Positions 22,848 to 33,865 of a DNA stretch of 64,000 nt are shown here, piece by piece (position 1 is the stretch's first letter; the number at the start of each line of letters is the position of its first letter). Source of the DNA: Cynocephalus volans (lineage: Eukaryota > Chordata > Mammalia > Dermoptera > Cynocephalidae); contig NC_084464.1 in the NCBI RefSeq assembly GCF_027409185.1, forward strand, positions 48,397,095-48,461,094, in the 5' to 3' direction. The notes below the pieces were generated by a model. That model saw nothing but the letters and a program-made list of their open reading frames with translations, did not search any database and was not told the origin of the DNA. The position numbers and the translations under genes are program-made.

Positions 22848-24766
22848 TTTTTTTTATTGAATCATAATTGATTATACTTATTTTGGGGGTTCAGCACTGA
22901 TGTATGTTGATCAAATCAATATTATTAGCATATATATTATTACGAATTGTACTTATTCTTTATGCCCCTTAACCAATCTCCCCTTCCCCTTTTCTGTCCC
23001 CCCTCCCACCTCTAATAACCCTAGATTTCTTCTCACCTTCTGAAAGAGTAATGGTTACTCTGTTGATTTGTTGCCTAGATGATCTGTCCAGAGCTGAGAG
23101 AGGTGTGTTCAGGCCCCCCCACTATTATAATAGAGTAGATGCTTCTTCTGTCACTCTGGAATGGGCTTGTGGAGAGAGACATCCTCTTCTTTTCTTTGGT
23201 CTCTGGTGGTGACTCTCCTTGTGTCAATGCACTTGAGTGGCTGGCAGGCCATCTGGATGGTGGTTGTAGTGTCTAGCTGCTTTTGCAGCAGCCGTGGCTA
23301 TTATGGTGGCTGTGGTCACACGAAGTGGTGTTTTTGGTGTGCTCCTTGCCTGGTTGTGGAAGGAGGGGTCGGTTCCTGGCTCCAGAACTCGGGACCCTGG
23401 GTGGGCCCCATGGCAGTGGCAGTGTGCCTGGTTGCAGGAGGAGGGGTCAGTCCCTAGTTCCATCTGTTTTCACATTCTAAGATGTTGTTGCAGAGTGGTT
23501 GGGTGGGGGAGGGGGAAGGAAATAGGGTGAGAGGAGGAAGTGGGCATAGTTGAGACCCGTGGCACTGCCCTCGTTCCTGCAGGGGAGACTAGGGGGCTTC
23601 CGGTGGTGGCTTGGTCATTGCTGAGCTGACTGCAGATGTCAAGGGGGTGTGGCTGAAGCCTTCGGCCCCCCATTGCCCCGCTTGGAAGGCTGGGGTGCTT
23701 CCTGCAGAGGCTCGGTGGCTGTTGCTAGGCTGGTTGTGGGTGTTGGGGGGCATGGCTGAGGCCCCCAGACTTCCCTACTTCCTGGCTTGGGGATCCACAG
23801 GGCTTCTATCCTCCTAGGTTTTATAGGTGTTCTTTAGTGAAGTGAGACCTTTACATCAAATTTTGTCTCTGGTCTGTGGGTTTTCTTTCAATTCTGTGTT
23901 GGATTATTTGCTGTTTTCAACGCTTAAACTCTGCGCTGAAACTAATTTGTCATCCTTTGCTTACTTCTAAAATGGGGGAACTTGCTGTGGGGACCAGCAC
24001 TTGAGCCCTGTGGGTGAGCTAAATTGTTGCTTTGCTGCTGATTCCTGGGGAAGGCTTTTTATGGAGCTCAAGTTTTAATGGTTGACTTTATAGGTACTCC
24101 TGGGTCTAGTGAGATCCCGTGCACCTGAGTTGTGTAGAAACTCCAGTCTGGACCTCAGTCTTTTCAGCAAACTGCACCCCCTGCAGTTCAATATCCCTGA
24201 CCAGTCTCCACTGAGTGGTCCTGCGCTGATTGAGGGGCAGATCAGCTGTCCGTGCCGTACCCCAGTGCTCCCCTGGTGGGCCCGTCTCCCCCACCCGCCA
24301 TGCTCCAAACATATCCCATGGGACGGGCCATGCTTCAGACCCTCACAATGACTCACTGGCCTCTGAGTGGCTCCTTTTTTCTGTTGTCTGTGGCTCCTCA
24401 CTCCTATGTGGGCCACAGGAACCCCATTAGTGGTCTCGCTGGCTTGGGGGCCACCAAGGCCCTCTTCTCCCCTGCCACCACCAAGCAACTTCATTTGAAG
24501 GGCACAGCTGCAGCTTTGCCAGCTCCTGCTCCATGTGCTCACCAGCTCCAGCCCTGAAGCTGCCAGGGCTTAAAGTGGTGAGAGCAGTCCTTTCTCTCAC
24601 TGTGGCTTCTCCTGCCTTCATGCACTCCATCGGTCTCTCCTCCTCTTTCCCTGAGCTCTAGAGGCCCCAGCTTGGCTGTAGTTGCTTTTTAATAGTTGTA
24701 AATTGGTTGGTTTGTGGGAGAGAGTGACCAGGGGACCATCTATTCCACCATCTTGACCGGAAGCCT
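22848..24766 (-). mobile_element. Internally deleted, non-autonomous L1-like element
   Basis: On the minus strand this starts GGCTTCCGGTCAAGATGGTGG at 24766, like an L1 5' UTR, and runs through GC-rich sequence with a roughly 78-bp repeated unit (23347-23460). A short piece resembling the ORF2 endonuclease region (reverse of 23050-23105, around DRSSRQ) follows, then a G-rich 3' UTR and a poly(A) tail at 22848. Flanking duplications are cacaaatctgttttt (22833-22847) and cacaaatttgttttt-like (24767-24781). No reverse-transcriptase frame is present, so it must have moved with another L1's enzymes. Confidence 0.72.
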
Positions 24767-25692
24767 CACAAATTTGTTTTTAAAAAATTTGATTACTATG
24801 TATTTAAAACCATTATTCTGAAACAGGATCCATAGGCCTCACCAGACAGCCAGAGTCTAAGGTATAGAAAAGGTTAAGACTTCTATATTAGAATGTCTGC
24901 CTAACTTAGAATAATAGTTGACTCTTGAGGAGGATGTTGGCACAAAGAGGAAGTACCTTTTCCAGTTTGTGTAGGAATGGGGGCATGTTGGGGGAAGGAA
25001 GTAGGAAGCATGAGAGCAGAGTCAAAGGGGTCAGAGGCCAGGGGGCTCATGGCTGTGGGGCAGGGCAGGCAGGCAGGGATGGGGGCATTGGGGGAGGTGG
25101 TGTTCTATTCCAAGGTCAACACTTAAGAAAATTAGTTGAGATAGGAATAATGGTTCTCTAAAAAAAAAGAAAGACAGAAAAACCTTTGAGGCAGATGTAG
25201 GACTGAGGCCAAGATACAACCAAGGAAGAATTGTTACTATGAGAAATGAGCACCCCAGAGATGTTCAGATCAGCTAAAAGCAGGGTTTTTAAAAGCAATG
25301 ATAGCATTCAGTGGGTTGAGTGAGTATCAGTAACCAGTTGAGTAACTGATCTGGTTGAATGAATTTCAGTAACAATGTGGTGGAAGGCCTATTTACCTGG
25401 AGGGTTTGGGAAAGAAAGTGGCTGCCAGCAACCGTGGAAGGAGAGTGTGGACATATTAAGAAGCTGTAGCCTGATTCCTTTCTCCTTATGTTCTTCCTGC
25501 AGGTTTACCACCATTTTGACATAAGGCTTTGAGTTCTATTCTCAGGTTTGGGGATCTAAGAGAAAGGGGTTACAATTAACCGAGTTTGTTTAATGAGAGC
25601 ATTCAGTGCTGGTGGAGATCTAGGGAAGTGGGCATTTTTCTGGAACACATTTTCTGGATGAGTATTAAGTGCCCTTAAAAATGTTCATGCCC

Positions 25693-25838
25693 GGGCCGAG
25701 CCCGTGGCGCACTCGGTAGAGTGCTGCGCTGGTAGCGCGGCAACGCTCCCGCCGCGGGTTCGGATCCTATATAGGAATGACCGGTGCACTCACTGGCTGA
25801 GTGCCGGTCACGAAAAAACGACAAAAAAAAAAAAAAAA
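25693..25838 (+). mobile_element. GC-rich dimeric tRNA-derived SINE (CYN-like subfamily)
   Basis: The body begins GGGCCGAGCCCGTGGCGCAC and contains box A-like TGGCGCACTCGGTAGAG and box B-like GGTTCGGATCC. A second half reads GACCGGTGCACTCACTGGCTG and ends in a long A-run. Duplications aaaaatgttcatgccc at 25677-25692 and 25839-25854 match perfectly, so the copy is recent. Confidence 0.87.
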
Positions 25839-25922
25839 AAAAATGTTCATGCCCTTTAACATAGTAGTTTCATTTCTAGGAATTTAGCCCAAAGGGATAA
25901 TCCAAGCTTGATGTTTATTATA

Positions 25923-26023
25923 TGGGCATGCTGCCAAGTATGGATCGGGCCATCACATCTGGGGCATGACTGGTGACAATTAGCTTTGTACCCCATGAAT
26001 ATTCATAACCAATAAAAAAAAAA
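25923..26023 (+). mobile_element. Unidentified 101-bp A-tailed retroposon
   Basis: An insertion with exact 13-bp duplications gatgtttattata (25910-25922 and 26024-26036) and a 3' A-run preceded by CCAATAAA. The 90-bp body has no clear box A or box B and matches neither the CYN SINE nor the L1 3' ends in this window. It could be a 5'-truncated LINE end or a fragment of an mRNA. Confidence 0.6.
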
Positions 26024-26151
26024 GATGTTTATTATAGTTTTATTATAGTGAAAAATCAGAAATAATTAAATGCTCAAAATAGGATATAGAGTAAATTATG
26101 GTACATCTTAAATCATGGGAAATTATCTGGCTATTGAAAATGTCTACAAGA

Positions 26152-26248
26152 GGGACAGCCCGTGGCTCACTTGGGAGAGCGTGGTGCTGATAACACCAAG
26201 TCAAGGGTTAAGATCCCCTTACCGGTCATCTTTAAAAAAAAAAAAAAA
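26152..26248 (+). mobile_element. CYN-type SINE (monomer)
   Basis: GGGACAGCCCGTGGCTCACTTGGGAGAGCGTGGTGCTGATAACACC-like tRNA unit (box A, then GGTTAAGATCC as a decayed box B), ending CTTACCGGTCATCTTT plus an A-run. Lies in the same old L1 as the two preceding insertions. Confidence 0.85.
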
Positions 26249-26509
26249 TCATTATTCTTGCCATTCTCTATTTATAATATTTTTAAAGAGGCAGGTGTTA
26301 GTGGATCAGAGAATGAGTTAAGGCTTTCAAGGCCTCCTGAGGTGAACTAGGAGCTGAGGACTGTGTGCTGTTTGGGAGGAGAGAGGCTGGACCCTTTGGA
26401 TGTGTGACCCAAGAGGAAGAGGCCCCATTTCAAGCCTTGGTCTCTAGGAGAGACCTGCTGCCTTAATCTGCATTCTGAAGTGATGTAAAAGTTACTTCTT
26501 GCATTCCAG

Positions 26510-26638
26510 GGTCTCCTCATGCTGCTACAGAACCTACCTACAATACACTGGGGCAACGAAGAGATCGGGCTGCTTCTTGCCGAGGCATACAGACTCAAGT
26601 ATATGTTTGCCGACGCCCCCAATCACTACCGCCGATAG
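26510..26638 (+). CDS. TBC1D22B: TBC1D22B terminal coding exon
   Basis: The last 42 codons and the TAG stop (26636-26638) of TBC1D22B, reading GLLMLLQNLPTIHWGNEEIG…FADAPNHYRR. The acceptor is GCATTCCAG ending at 26509, and phase 0 matches the donor at 10708. This is the conserved C-terminal helix of TBC1D22 proteins, ending in the HYRR tail typical of the B paralogue. With the four upstream exons the window supplies about 178 C-terminal residues, roughly the last third of a protein that is about 505 residues in human. A shadow frame on the same strand from 26499 is not coding. Confidence 0.95.
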   Translation, partial: GLLMLLQNLPTIHWGNEEIGLLLAEAYRLKYMFADAPNHYRR

Positions 26639-28308
26639 GTGCTGTCTCTCCCTAGGGACCCAGACTGCCCCCATCTCTGATGGCAATCTGATCACTGTGG
26701 CCACTGTGCGAGCTGTGGACCCCAGCCAGGAACCACTCCTGCTGTAAAAAGCTCACACCCGCCGCCCTAGTCTTAACGTTTTGGCGTCTGCCACTTCGTA
26801 TCTCTGGATGTGTCTCTTGGATCACTGTCAGTATTCCATGCCATGTGGATGGGCCCAGCTCTGGGAGAGGACAGAAAAGGAGGTACAGGGTTGTCTGCCC
26901 CTTTAGAAGAAACTGGACAAAAGAAGGGGAAGGCTCAGGGTCTCAACTCACATTGTTCTTACATGGACAGTCTGTCTCTTGCCTCCAGGCCCCAACTGAT
27001 ACTGTTGCTTTTTGTGACATAGTTTGATTTGGTCACAGGTCAAAGACACCATATGTTTTCAGAAGACTCCTGGCCCCTGTTCCCTCTCCTTGATTTTCTA
27101 GCCCTTCCCTTTCTGCCCTAGTATGAGCCAGTGAGGGGCAGCTTTTTAAGGCCATCGTTCTGGATGGAAGAGGCACTGGTGCCTGTAACACTGGGAAGAG
27201 GGCTACACCCAAGGGCTAGGAATTCGATTTTTCCTTTTCTCATCAGATGTCTGTATGTGTGCATGTGTGAGAGTGCGTGTGTATACATGCCCATCAGCAT
27301 TTAGTTACAGGTCTGAGTATCTGTTCAGACTAGCCTCATCAGAGCCAGTTGGAAGGGTCCCAGTGACCAAGTGTATAAGCATCACTTGAGAAGGATCAGG
27401 GCAGGGGAGGGAGAAGGGGCTTTTTACCTCTCCAAACCATTTTCCATGATGACCCACTCCAAGATATTATGTGTAAATTGTGTTATTATGTATATGGGTA
27501 AAGATGTACAAATATATGTCCTCTTTGTATCAGATATGATTTTATATTTATAATGTGCAGCAACATGTGAAAGCAATCTAGGTCACTAGCACAGATGAAG
27601 TTGCTAGGCAGATGGCTTCAGCGCCTCCAGCGCCTCCAGGTTGGTTTCTGGGTGCTGTGCTGTGAGGGAAGTAAAATGGGAGTTAGCCAGGTGAGTACAG
27701 CTGAGCAGGTGAGCTGCTTTGAAAACCAGTGGCAACCATCCCAAGCGTCAGTGTCGCAGAGTTTTCCTCTCCGCCCCTTCCTTCCCACCCCTCCCTGGGC
27801 CTTTCTGGAGTCTCTGCCCTGCTCCTCTCCCTCTTCAGCACCCTTCACCCCCAGCAGCCTCCCCGAAAAGGGACTGCAGAGGCAGAAGCCCTTTCTTTCT
27901 ACGTGTTGTACACCTGCCTTCCCCTGCCCTCCACTGAATCTGGGGAGGGCTTTTGTTTTTACATTTTAAAGTCAGCATTGTATTCAGGACAGAAGCTGTG
28001 ACTGACTAGTCAGTGCCAAGGAAAGGGGTTTCCTGTGTGTCCCTGGGGTTTGGGGCTCATTTCAGAGAGTAGTATTTGGTGTCCCATACTATCACCATCA
28101 CACCCCACACAGCTCATGAGATGTGTGACCCATGTTCAATTTTTGGTGTTTGATAGTAGAGACATGGGAGGGGGAGGGGGGCAGGACCCTGTCATCCTCT
28201 TGGGAAGCCAGGCAGTGTTCCCAGTGGGTGACACGCTTGAGTCTCTCACCAGTGAAGCCCCACCACACCACACTGACCTGAGTTAGGTTTCTCATCTGGA
28301 GCTGTTTC

Positions 28309-28370
28309 CCAGGCGTTCTTCCTAACCGTTTTTTTTTCCCAGGCATTCTTCCTAACCGTTTTTTTTTTTT
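28309..28370 (+). repeat. Tandem duplication in the TBC1D22B 3' UTR
   Basis: CCCAGGCGTTCTTCCTAACC plus a T-run is followed at once by CCCAGGCATTCTTCCTAACC plus a T-run: a unit of about 30 bp differing by one base in the non-T part. Confidence 0.9.
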
Positions 28371-28536
28371 CCTCCCCTTTGGTGTGCCTCAGTAGTCTCC
28401 TTCACAGAGTGAAAGGGCTGTGACCCTCTCTCAACTGGACTAATTAGAGAAAGACACTTGTGTTCCCAAGTGGTGGTTTTATTTTTTTAGTTTTTATGTT
28501 TGTATGGGAAATTGTGGATAAAGTGAAAGAATTGTA

Positions 28537-28542
28537 AATAAA
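28537..28542 (+). promoter_or_regulatory. TBC1D22B: Polyadenylation signal of TBC1D22B
   Basis: Canonical AATAAA within a short AT-rich stretch, followed about 10-45 nt later by TG- and T-rich sequence that could serve as the downstream element. No other AATAAA in the 3' UTR has an equally good setting, and ancient repeats resume only after it. Confidence 0.75.
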
Positions 28543-28759
28543 TAGTGTATTTCCTCCTCCATCTGCTGATTTTTCTCCCATGAACGTATAACCTGGAACC
28601 TAAGGATTCTTCTCTTCTTGGGTTTTTCTTGCTGATACTAGTATGTATGGGAAAAGCAGGAGATCAACAGAAGATCAAAAGGCGTTCCCAGAGGATGTCA
28701 GCAAACACTTATGAGCACCTACTCTGTGAAAGGTACTGTGGAAGCTTGGAAACATGGTT

Positions 28760-29020
28760 CCTAATAGCTGAAGTTTATAGAGCACCTTACCATGTGCCAA
28801 GCACTGTGATAAACACATTACATGGATTATTTTATTTACCCAAAAGGAGTATATAATCTAATGGAGGTTAGAAAATGGAGTAGAATTTCAGTGCTGGACA
28901 AAAAGCCTAGAGATATCTGTTTTAACACCATCATTGTTTATAGAGGAAGGACCCTACCCAAGGCCAAGACCCTGAGAGCAGCATCAGAGTTAGAACTAGA
29001 GTCTAGATCTCTTCCTGGAC
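28760..29020 (+). mobile_element. MIR-like SINE
   Basis: TAGCTGAAGTTTATAGAGCACC and CATGTGCCAAGCACTG start a MIR that decays after about 28850; ACCCAAGGCCAAGACC may be its end. Confidence 0.62.
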
Positions 29021-29259
29021 TGCCTGGTTACTGTGTTTTGCACCAAACAATATAGAACTAAATGTATGGAACTGAGACTGGCCCTCCATCTAGGGTCTTC
29101 ATTAAGGCTTTTTTTTGTTATTGGCTGTTGGTTTTTCTCTTGTTAATTTTACTGTGAAATGTCTCAAGAGAGGTAGGTAGCGGCATTTTTGTCTACAAAG
29201 GACAGATTGGAATGGTTTCTCCACCCAGAACTCCTTCCTAGGATTCATTTGAGAATGTT

Positions 29260-29620
29260 TCTTGGTTTCAAATTAAATTCAGTTATGTGTAACCAAAAAT
29301 AACAGTGACTTACACAAGATGGGAATTTACTTCTCCTTCATATAAACATTCAGAAGTAGGTAACCCAGGGCTGGTATGACTCTGTTTCACAAAGTCCTTA
29401 GGAACCTGGACTCCTTCCCTAGGTCTTTATGGTCACGATGGTAGCACTCCAGCTATTTTTACATCTGCTTTCCAAGCAACAGGATGGATTAAAGAGGCGA
29501 CAAAGAAAAAAGAAAGAAGGGAATGTACCAGCAGTGTTTTAAGGAAGGTTCCAGGAAGCTGCCCCATAACATTTCCTTTTACATCTCAAGGGCAGAACTT
29601 AGTTCATGGTAGATCACACC
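29260..29620 (+). mobile_element. Ancient interspersed repeat of uncertain family
   Basis: TGTGTAACCAAAAATAACAGTG, GAAGTAGGTAACCCAGGGC, TCTGCTTTCCAAGCAACAGG, GGCAGAACTTAGTTCATGG follow a common mammalian repeat. A short relative is at 3740-3850 (CTGTGAATAACAGATCC). Confidence 0.5.
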
Positions 29621-30067
29621 TAGTTTCAAGGGTGGTCGGGGGACTATTCTTTTCCAGGCAGCCATATGCTTGGCTAAAACTCAGGATTCTATTACTATGG
29701 ATGAAGGGGAAAACAGATATTAGGATTCAGGTAACAATCTCTACAATAGGAACTTATGAAAATAAGTTGAAAGTAGAGACAGACTTTCCCATAAGCATAT
29801 GGGGGGGGGGGATCTGGCTTTGAAATTCAAGTGACTGTGTCCACAATTTTCTTTGGAATTTAACATTTGTCATAAAACATGGACACTATTTCTACTTGAT
29901 ATTATTTGGACTGAAGTCATTAGTTATTCGTGAGGCTGAAAAGAACTGATCTGAACTAGTCTTTATTCAAAAATTCTGTTTTTCGTTTATGCAGGAAGTC
30001 AAGCATTTTCTGAAATATTTTTCATCATGACTAGAAAATTAATGAAATCTTCCAAACTAATCCTAGC

Positions 30068-30445
30068 TGCCATGGTTTGAATGTGTCCCCCAGAGTACAT
30101 GTGTTGGAAACTTAATCCCTAATGTGACAGTGTTGACAGGTGGGACCTTTAAAAGGTGATTAAATCATGAGGCCTCTATCTTCGTGAATGGATTAGTGGC
30201 ATTATCACGGGAATGGGTTCCTGATAAAAAGGATGAGTTCAGCCCCCTTTTTCTCTTGCTCTGCTCTCTCATGCATGCCCTCTTGTCCCTCCACCATGGG
30301 ATGACACACCACAAAGGCCCTCACCAAATGTGGCCCTCTTGATCTTGGACTTCTGAGCCTCCAAAACTGTAAGAAATAAATCTTTGCTCTTTATAAATTA
30401 CCCAGTCTCAGGTATTGTTATAGCAGCACAAAATGGGCTAAGACA
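30068..30445 (+). mobile_element. Solo LTR of the MaLR family (MST-like)
   Basis: TGCCATGGTTTGAATGTGTC start, AAGAAATAAATCTTTGC polyadenylation region and GGGCTAAGACA end, with exact 5-bp duplications ctagc (30063-30067, 30446-30450). Intergenic, downstream of TBC1D22B. Only an LTR, no genes. Confidence 0.92.
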
Positions 30446-31269
30446 CTAGCATACTCTGACCTGGAGTTTATTCAATATTTCTGCAATCTAAAACTCTACA
30501 GTTCTACTTAAATAGGCCCCACCTCTGTTTGTATTCATCTGTGAAGGGTTAGTGGCCCAGATTCCTCAAATAGTGACCTCATTTGCTTCTAGGGGCAAGA
30601 GCATCTTGGTGACAGCATTCAGCTTGCTCTGGGTTGATCTTTGCACGTCAGAACAGCTATGTGAAGCTTTGAGGATTGAAAGCAGAAACTAAGCCACAGT
30701 AACTGAGCCTTCATATCTCTGTGAGGACTTCCAACACTCACTTCCTGGGTAGAGACAGTTTTGGAAGCTGCTATAGACACCAAGATGGTGATTTTAGATT
30801 CATGATGAAAAAGATGAGATGCCCACAGAATCAGAGCAGAAAGCACATTACCACAAGACAGAATCTTCTGAGCCTGTGCCAACTTGCCCTGGTAGTTGCA
30901 GCACACCCACAGCTGTGGCAAATCAAAGCATTCTCCAAGGAAAAGCATCCTCTTATTTTGGCAAGGTCTGAATTAGAATTCTTTGAAGCAAGGAGAACCC
31001 CTTGTTCAGTTTGGTTCTGCACGTGGCTTGTGAACTGTGGTTGCTGGATAGTGAGTGTTGCGGTCTCTGCCTGATGTGATAGCTGTTGTGGGGAATCGGA
31101 ACCAGACCTGGGGCTACTTTTGCTTGTAGGGACACTAAGCTTGTCTCAATAGTGACCCTACTACACCCAGCCCAGCTATGAGAGAGAGGAAAACCCAGAC
31201 CTTCTCTTCAAACCACTGGTCTCCAAACTTCTTCCATTCTTTACTTTTAACCTATATATGTGTTTATAC

Positions 31270-31322
31270 TTAATGTGGGTTTCTTTTTCTTTTTTTTTTT
31301 TTGGCTGTGCCCCCACCGCCCT
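31270..31322 (-). mobile_element. Short truncated SINE tail
   Basis: A T-run followed by GGCTGTGCCCCC, between near-identical flanks taatgtgggtttctt and taatgtggatttctt. It looks like a severely 5'-truncated CYN-type tail. Confidence 0.4.
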
Positions 31323-31539
31323 AATGTGGATTTCTTAAAAACCGAATATAGTGGGGTCTTGTTCTCTAATCCAGTCTGGCAATCTCTTGTTTTTAATTGG
31401 TGCTTTTAGACCATTTACAATTAATGTTATCAATATGGTTGGATTTAGGCCTACCATTTTATTTGTTTTCTGTTTGTTTCTCTTTCCCCCCTTTCCTGCC
31501 ACCTTTTTAATTGTTTGAATTTTGTGTGTGTGTGTGCAT

Positions 31540-31575
31540 GTGTGTGTGGCTGGCTGGTAGGGGGATCCGAATGTT
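31540..31575 (-). mobile_element. Severely truncated CYN SINE
   Basis: GGCTGGCTGGTAGGGGGATCCGAA resembles the reverse of the CYN 3' half (…GGATCCC…CCAGCC). It is preceded by a (TG)n run and flanked by tgtttgaat repeats. Confidence 0.45.
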
Positions 31576-32048
31576 TGAATATTTTAATGTGTCTATTGAC
31601 TTTTGGCTATCTCTGTATTTTTTTAATCTAAGAATTATAGTATACATAAGTACCTGATTGCTCACAGTTTACTTACAGTTAATATTTTATCACTTCCTGT
31701 AAAATGTAGAAGACTTAACCATTTAGGTCTTTTTTTACCTTCCCCCTCCCTCCCCTAATGTTATAGTTGTTATATGAATGACATCTACATACGATGAAAG
31801 CCTTACCAGATATTGTTACAATATTGTTTCCAATTGTCATACATATTTTAAAGAACTAAGAGGAGATAGTTACCATTTATCTCTTCCCTCATTCCTTAAG
31901 TTCCAAGTTTCCTTCTGAAATTGTTATTTCCCTTTAGCCTGAAAAACTTTATCACTTCTTTTAGTGTGGGTCTACCAACAATTCTTAGTTTTCCTTCATC
32001 TGAGAAGGTATTTTGCTTTCATTACGGAATATATTTCCTCTGGATATA

Positions 32049-32051
<3 letters not shown>

Positions 32052-32095
<44 letters not shown>

Positions 32096-32108
32096 CGCAC
32101 GCGTGTGT
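32052..32108. repeat. (TG)n with a GC-alternating block
   Basis: A TG run followed by GCGCGCGCGCACGCG: purine-pyrimidine alternation throughout, prone to left-handed DNA. Sits just outside the target duplication of HMGN1 pseudogene copy 1. Confidence 0.93.
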
Positions 32109-32122
32109 ATTTCTGGCATTTT

Positions 32123-33362
32123 TTTTTCTTTCATAAATGAGATTTTATTGGTTGTGTTCAGGATCATTACACAGACATTTCAGTTTGTATACAATTCTTA
32201 ATGTATGTACTGGAATTCTAAAAAGCCACATATTGTGATTTTTTTTGAAAAGTTATTCCAGCGACTTTCCAGCTTCAAATTTGGGGGCAAATTTTTCTTA
32301 AGAGGATATGAAGTGCTAGTATCTCCACATGTTAGTAGGACATAAGTCCCACCAATTCACAATTTAATATCATGTACACTACGTACTCAAATTTTCAATC
32401 ATTCACAATACATTAACAAAATTATTAGGAAAACTGGACTACCATGACCAAAGATGTTACAGAGTGCACACAATTCTGACAGGGAGAGGAACAATTAAAT
32501 AGTTTTCTATAAGGAACAATTCTACTAAAAAACAACATGGGAATAGAAGTAATTTTAAATGTTCAAGATACATTAAATGTACAACTATGACTCTAAATTG
32601 CCATTTAATATGCTTTGTCTTATAGGATATAAAAACTACCCACCCATCTATGTAATGTTAAGCTGACACCCAAGACAGTCAAGCCTCCCATAATTCAGTA
32701 TTCCACTATTTTCTGATTGTACTACAAAATAAACAACCAGCAGATGATTTCACCTCTTAAATTAAAGCATTTACACTTAAAAAATGGGATGAGAAAGGAT
32801 TCTCTCCTTCTTAAAAATGTTTCCAGAACAACTAAAAAACTTGCATTTACAAAATAGTTTATAAAATATTCCTCTGGATTGTACAAGGGTGACAGGGACC
32901 ACTGAAGACACGGTAGATACTATTAATCTGACTTGGCTTCTTTCTCTCCTGCTTCATCTGAGGCTGGAGTCTCCTCGTTTTTAGTTTCTCCATTTTCTAC
33001 AGGTAAGTCTTTAGATTCTTGGTTAGTCACTTCGGCCTGTTTTCCCTTTGTCCTGCTTTTCCCTTTTGGTTTCACTTTTTTGTCTTAAGATTTTTTCTTT
33101 GCTGCTGCCTTTTTTGGCTTTGTTTCTATTTTTGCACAACAGGTTTAGCTGACAACCTCACCGACATCCTGGGCTCTCCCTTCGCTGCCTTCGGTTGAAC
33201 CGACCTTCCTCTTGGGCATCCTGGCAGTGGGGAGGGCGCCTGCTGGTGCCTGCGGGGCTGCGTCGCACCGAGAGCCCTCGCGGAGCTGGGCTGCCTGGCC
33301 ACTGCCGCTCCTCCTGCCACCTGAGCTGCTGGGACTTGTGGCTGGGGCAGTAGGAAAACCAG
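32123..33362 (-). pseudogene. Processed pseudogene of HMGN1 (copy 1)
   Basis: An intronless retrocopy of the HMGN1 mRNA (nucleosome-binding high-mobility-group protein), read on the minus strand. A T-run at its low-coordinate end is the reverse of the poly(A) tail. The flanking duplications are atttctggcatttt (32109-32122) and atttctggcacttt (33363-33376). The start corresponds to ATG at 33219 (MPKRKV…) and the former stop to 32923 (…KSD). A frameshift shortly after MPKRKVGSTEGS and further stops disable it; the RLSAKP nucleosome-binding core survives only in another frame. The long 3' UTR is retained. It interrupts an old antisense L1 that resumes on both sides. Confidence 0.88.
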
Positions 33363-33865
33363 ATTTCTGGCACTTTAAAGATGTTCCACTGTCTTCTTTC
33401 TTCCACGGTTTCTGATAAGAAATCCACAGTCGTTGAAATCATTGTTCTGTATTTCATCATTTTTCCCAGACTGCTTTTGTTAAAAACTGTGATAAAGTGT
33501 ATGTAACATAAAATTTACCATCTTCACCATTTTTAAGCATACAGTTGAGTAGTGTTAAGTACATTCACATTGTTGGCCAATCTCTAGAACTCTTTTCATC
33601 TTGCAAAACTGATACTCTATACCTGTTAAGGAACAGCTCCCAATTCCCTTCTGCGCTCAGCCGTGACAACCACGATTCTACTTTCTGTCTCTATGAATTT
33701 GACTGTTCTAGGTACCTTATATAAATGGAATCATACAGTATTTGTCTTTTTGTGACTGGCTTCTATTGCTTAGTGTAGTGTCCTCAAGGTTCATTCATGT
33801 TTTAGCACTTGTCAGAATTTCCTTCCTTTTTTCACAGTTGAATAATAATCCATTGTATTTATATA

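Larger units (their letters stand above)
25655..26360 (+). mobile_element. Ancient L1 fragment hosting three later insertions
   Basis: TTTCATTTCTAGGAATTTAGCCC, ATTAAATGCTCAAAATAGG and AAATTATGGTACATCTTAAA are L1M ORF2-end motifs. Split by the SINE at 25693, the unknown retroposon at 25923 and the SINE at 26152. Confidence 0.65.
26639..28560 (+). other. TBC1D22B: TBC1D22B 3' untranslated region
   Basis: The roughly 1.9 kb from the stop codon to just past the AATAAA at 28537. It is free of recognisable SINEs or LINEs, unlike the DNA on both sides, which fits an exonic 3' UTR under constraint. It contains a tandem duplication of about 30 bp (28309-28370) and several short T-runs. The exact cleavage site is an estimate, 15-25 nt past the signal. 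Confidence 0.75.
31240..33480 (-). mobile_element. Ancient L1, host of HMGN1 pseudogene copy 1
   Basis: TTGGTGCTTTTAGACCATTTAC, CTAAGAGGAGATAGTTACC and TTTTCCTTCATCTGAGAAGG, then after the pseudogene CTTTAAAGATGTTCCACTGTC and TTTCTGATAAGAAATCC: the continuous minus-strand order of an old L1, interrupted by copy 1. Confidence 0.72.

Noticed and set aside
23161-23817. Tryptophan- and glycine-rich frames suggesting a small protein cluster
   Set aside because: They lie in the 5' UTR portion of the internally deleted L1 and include its short tandem units.
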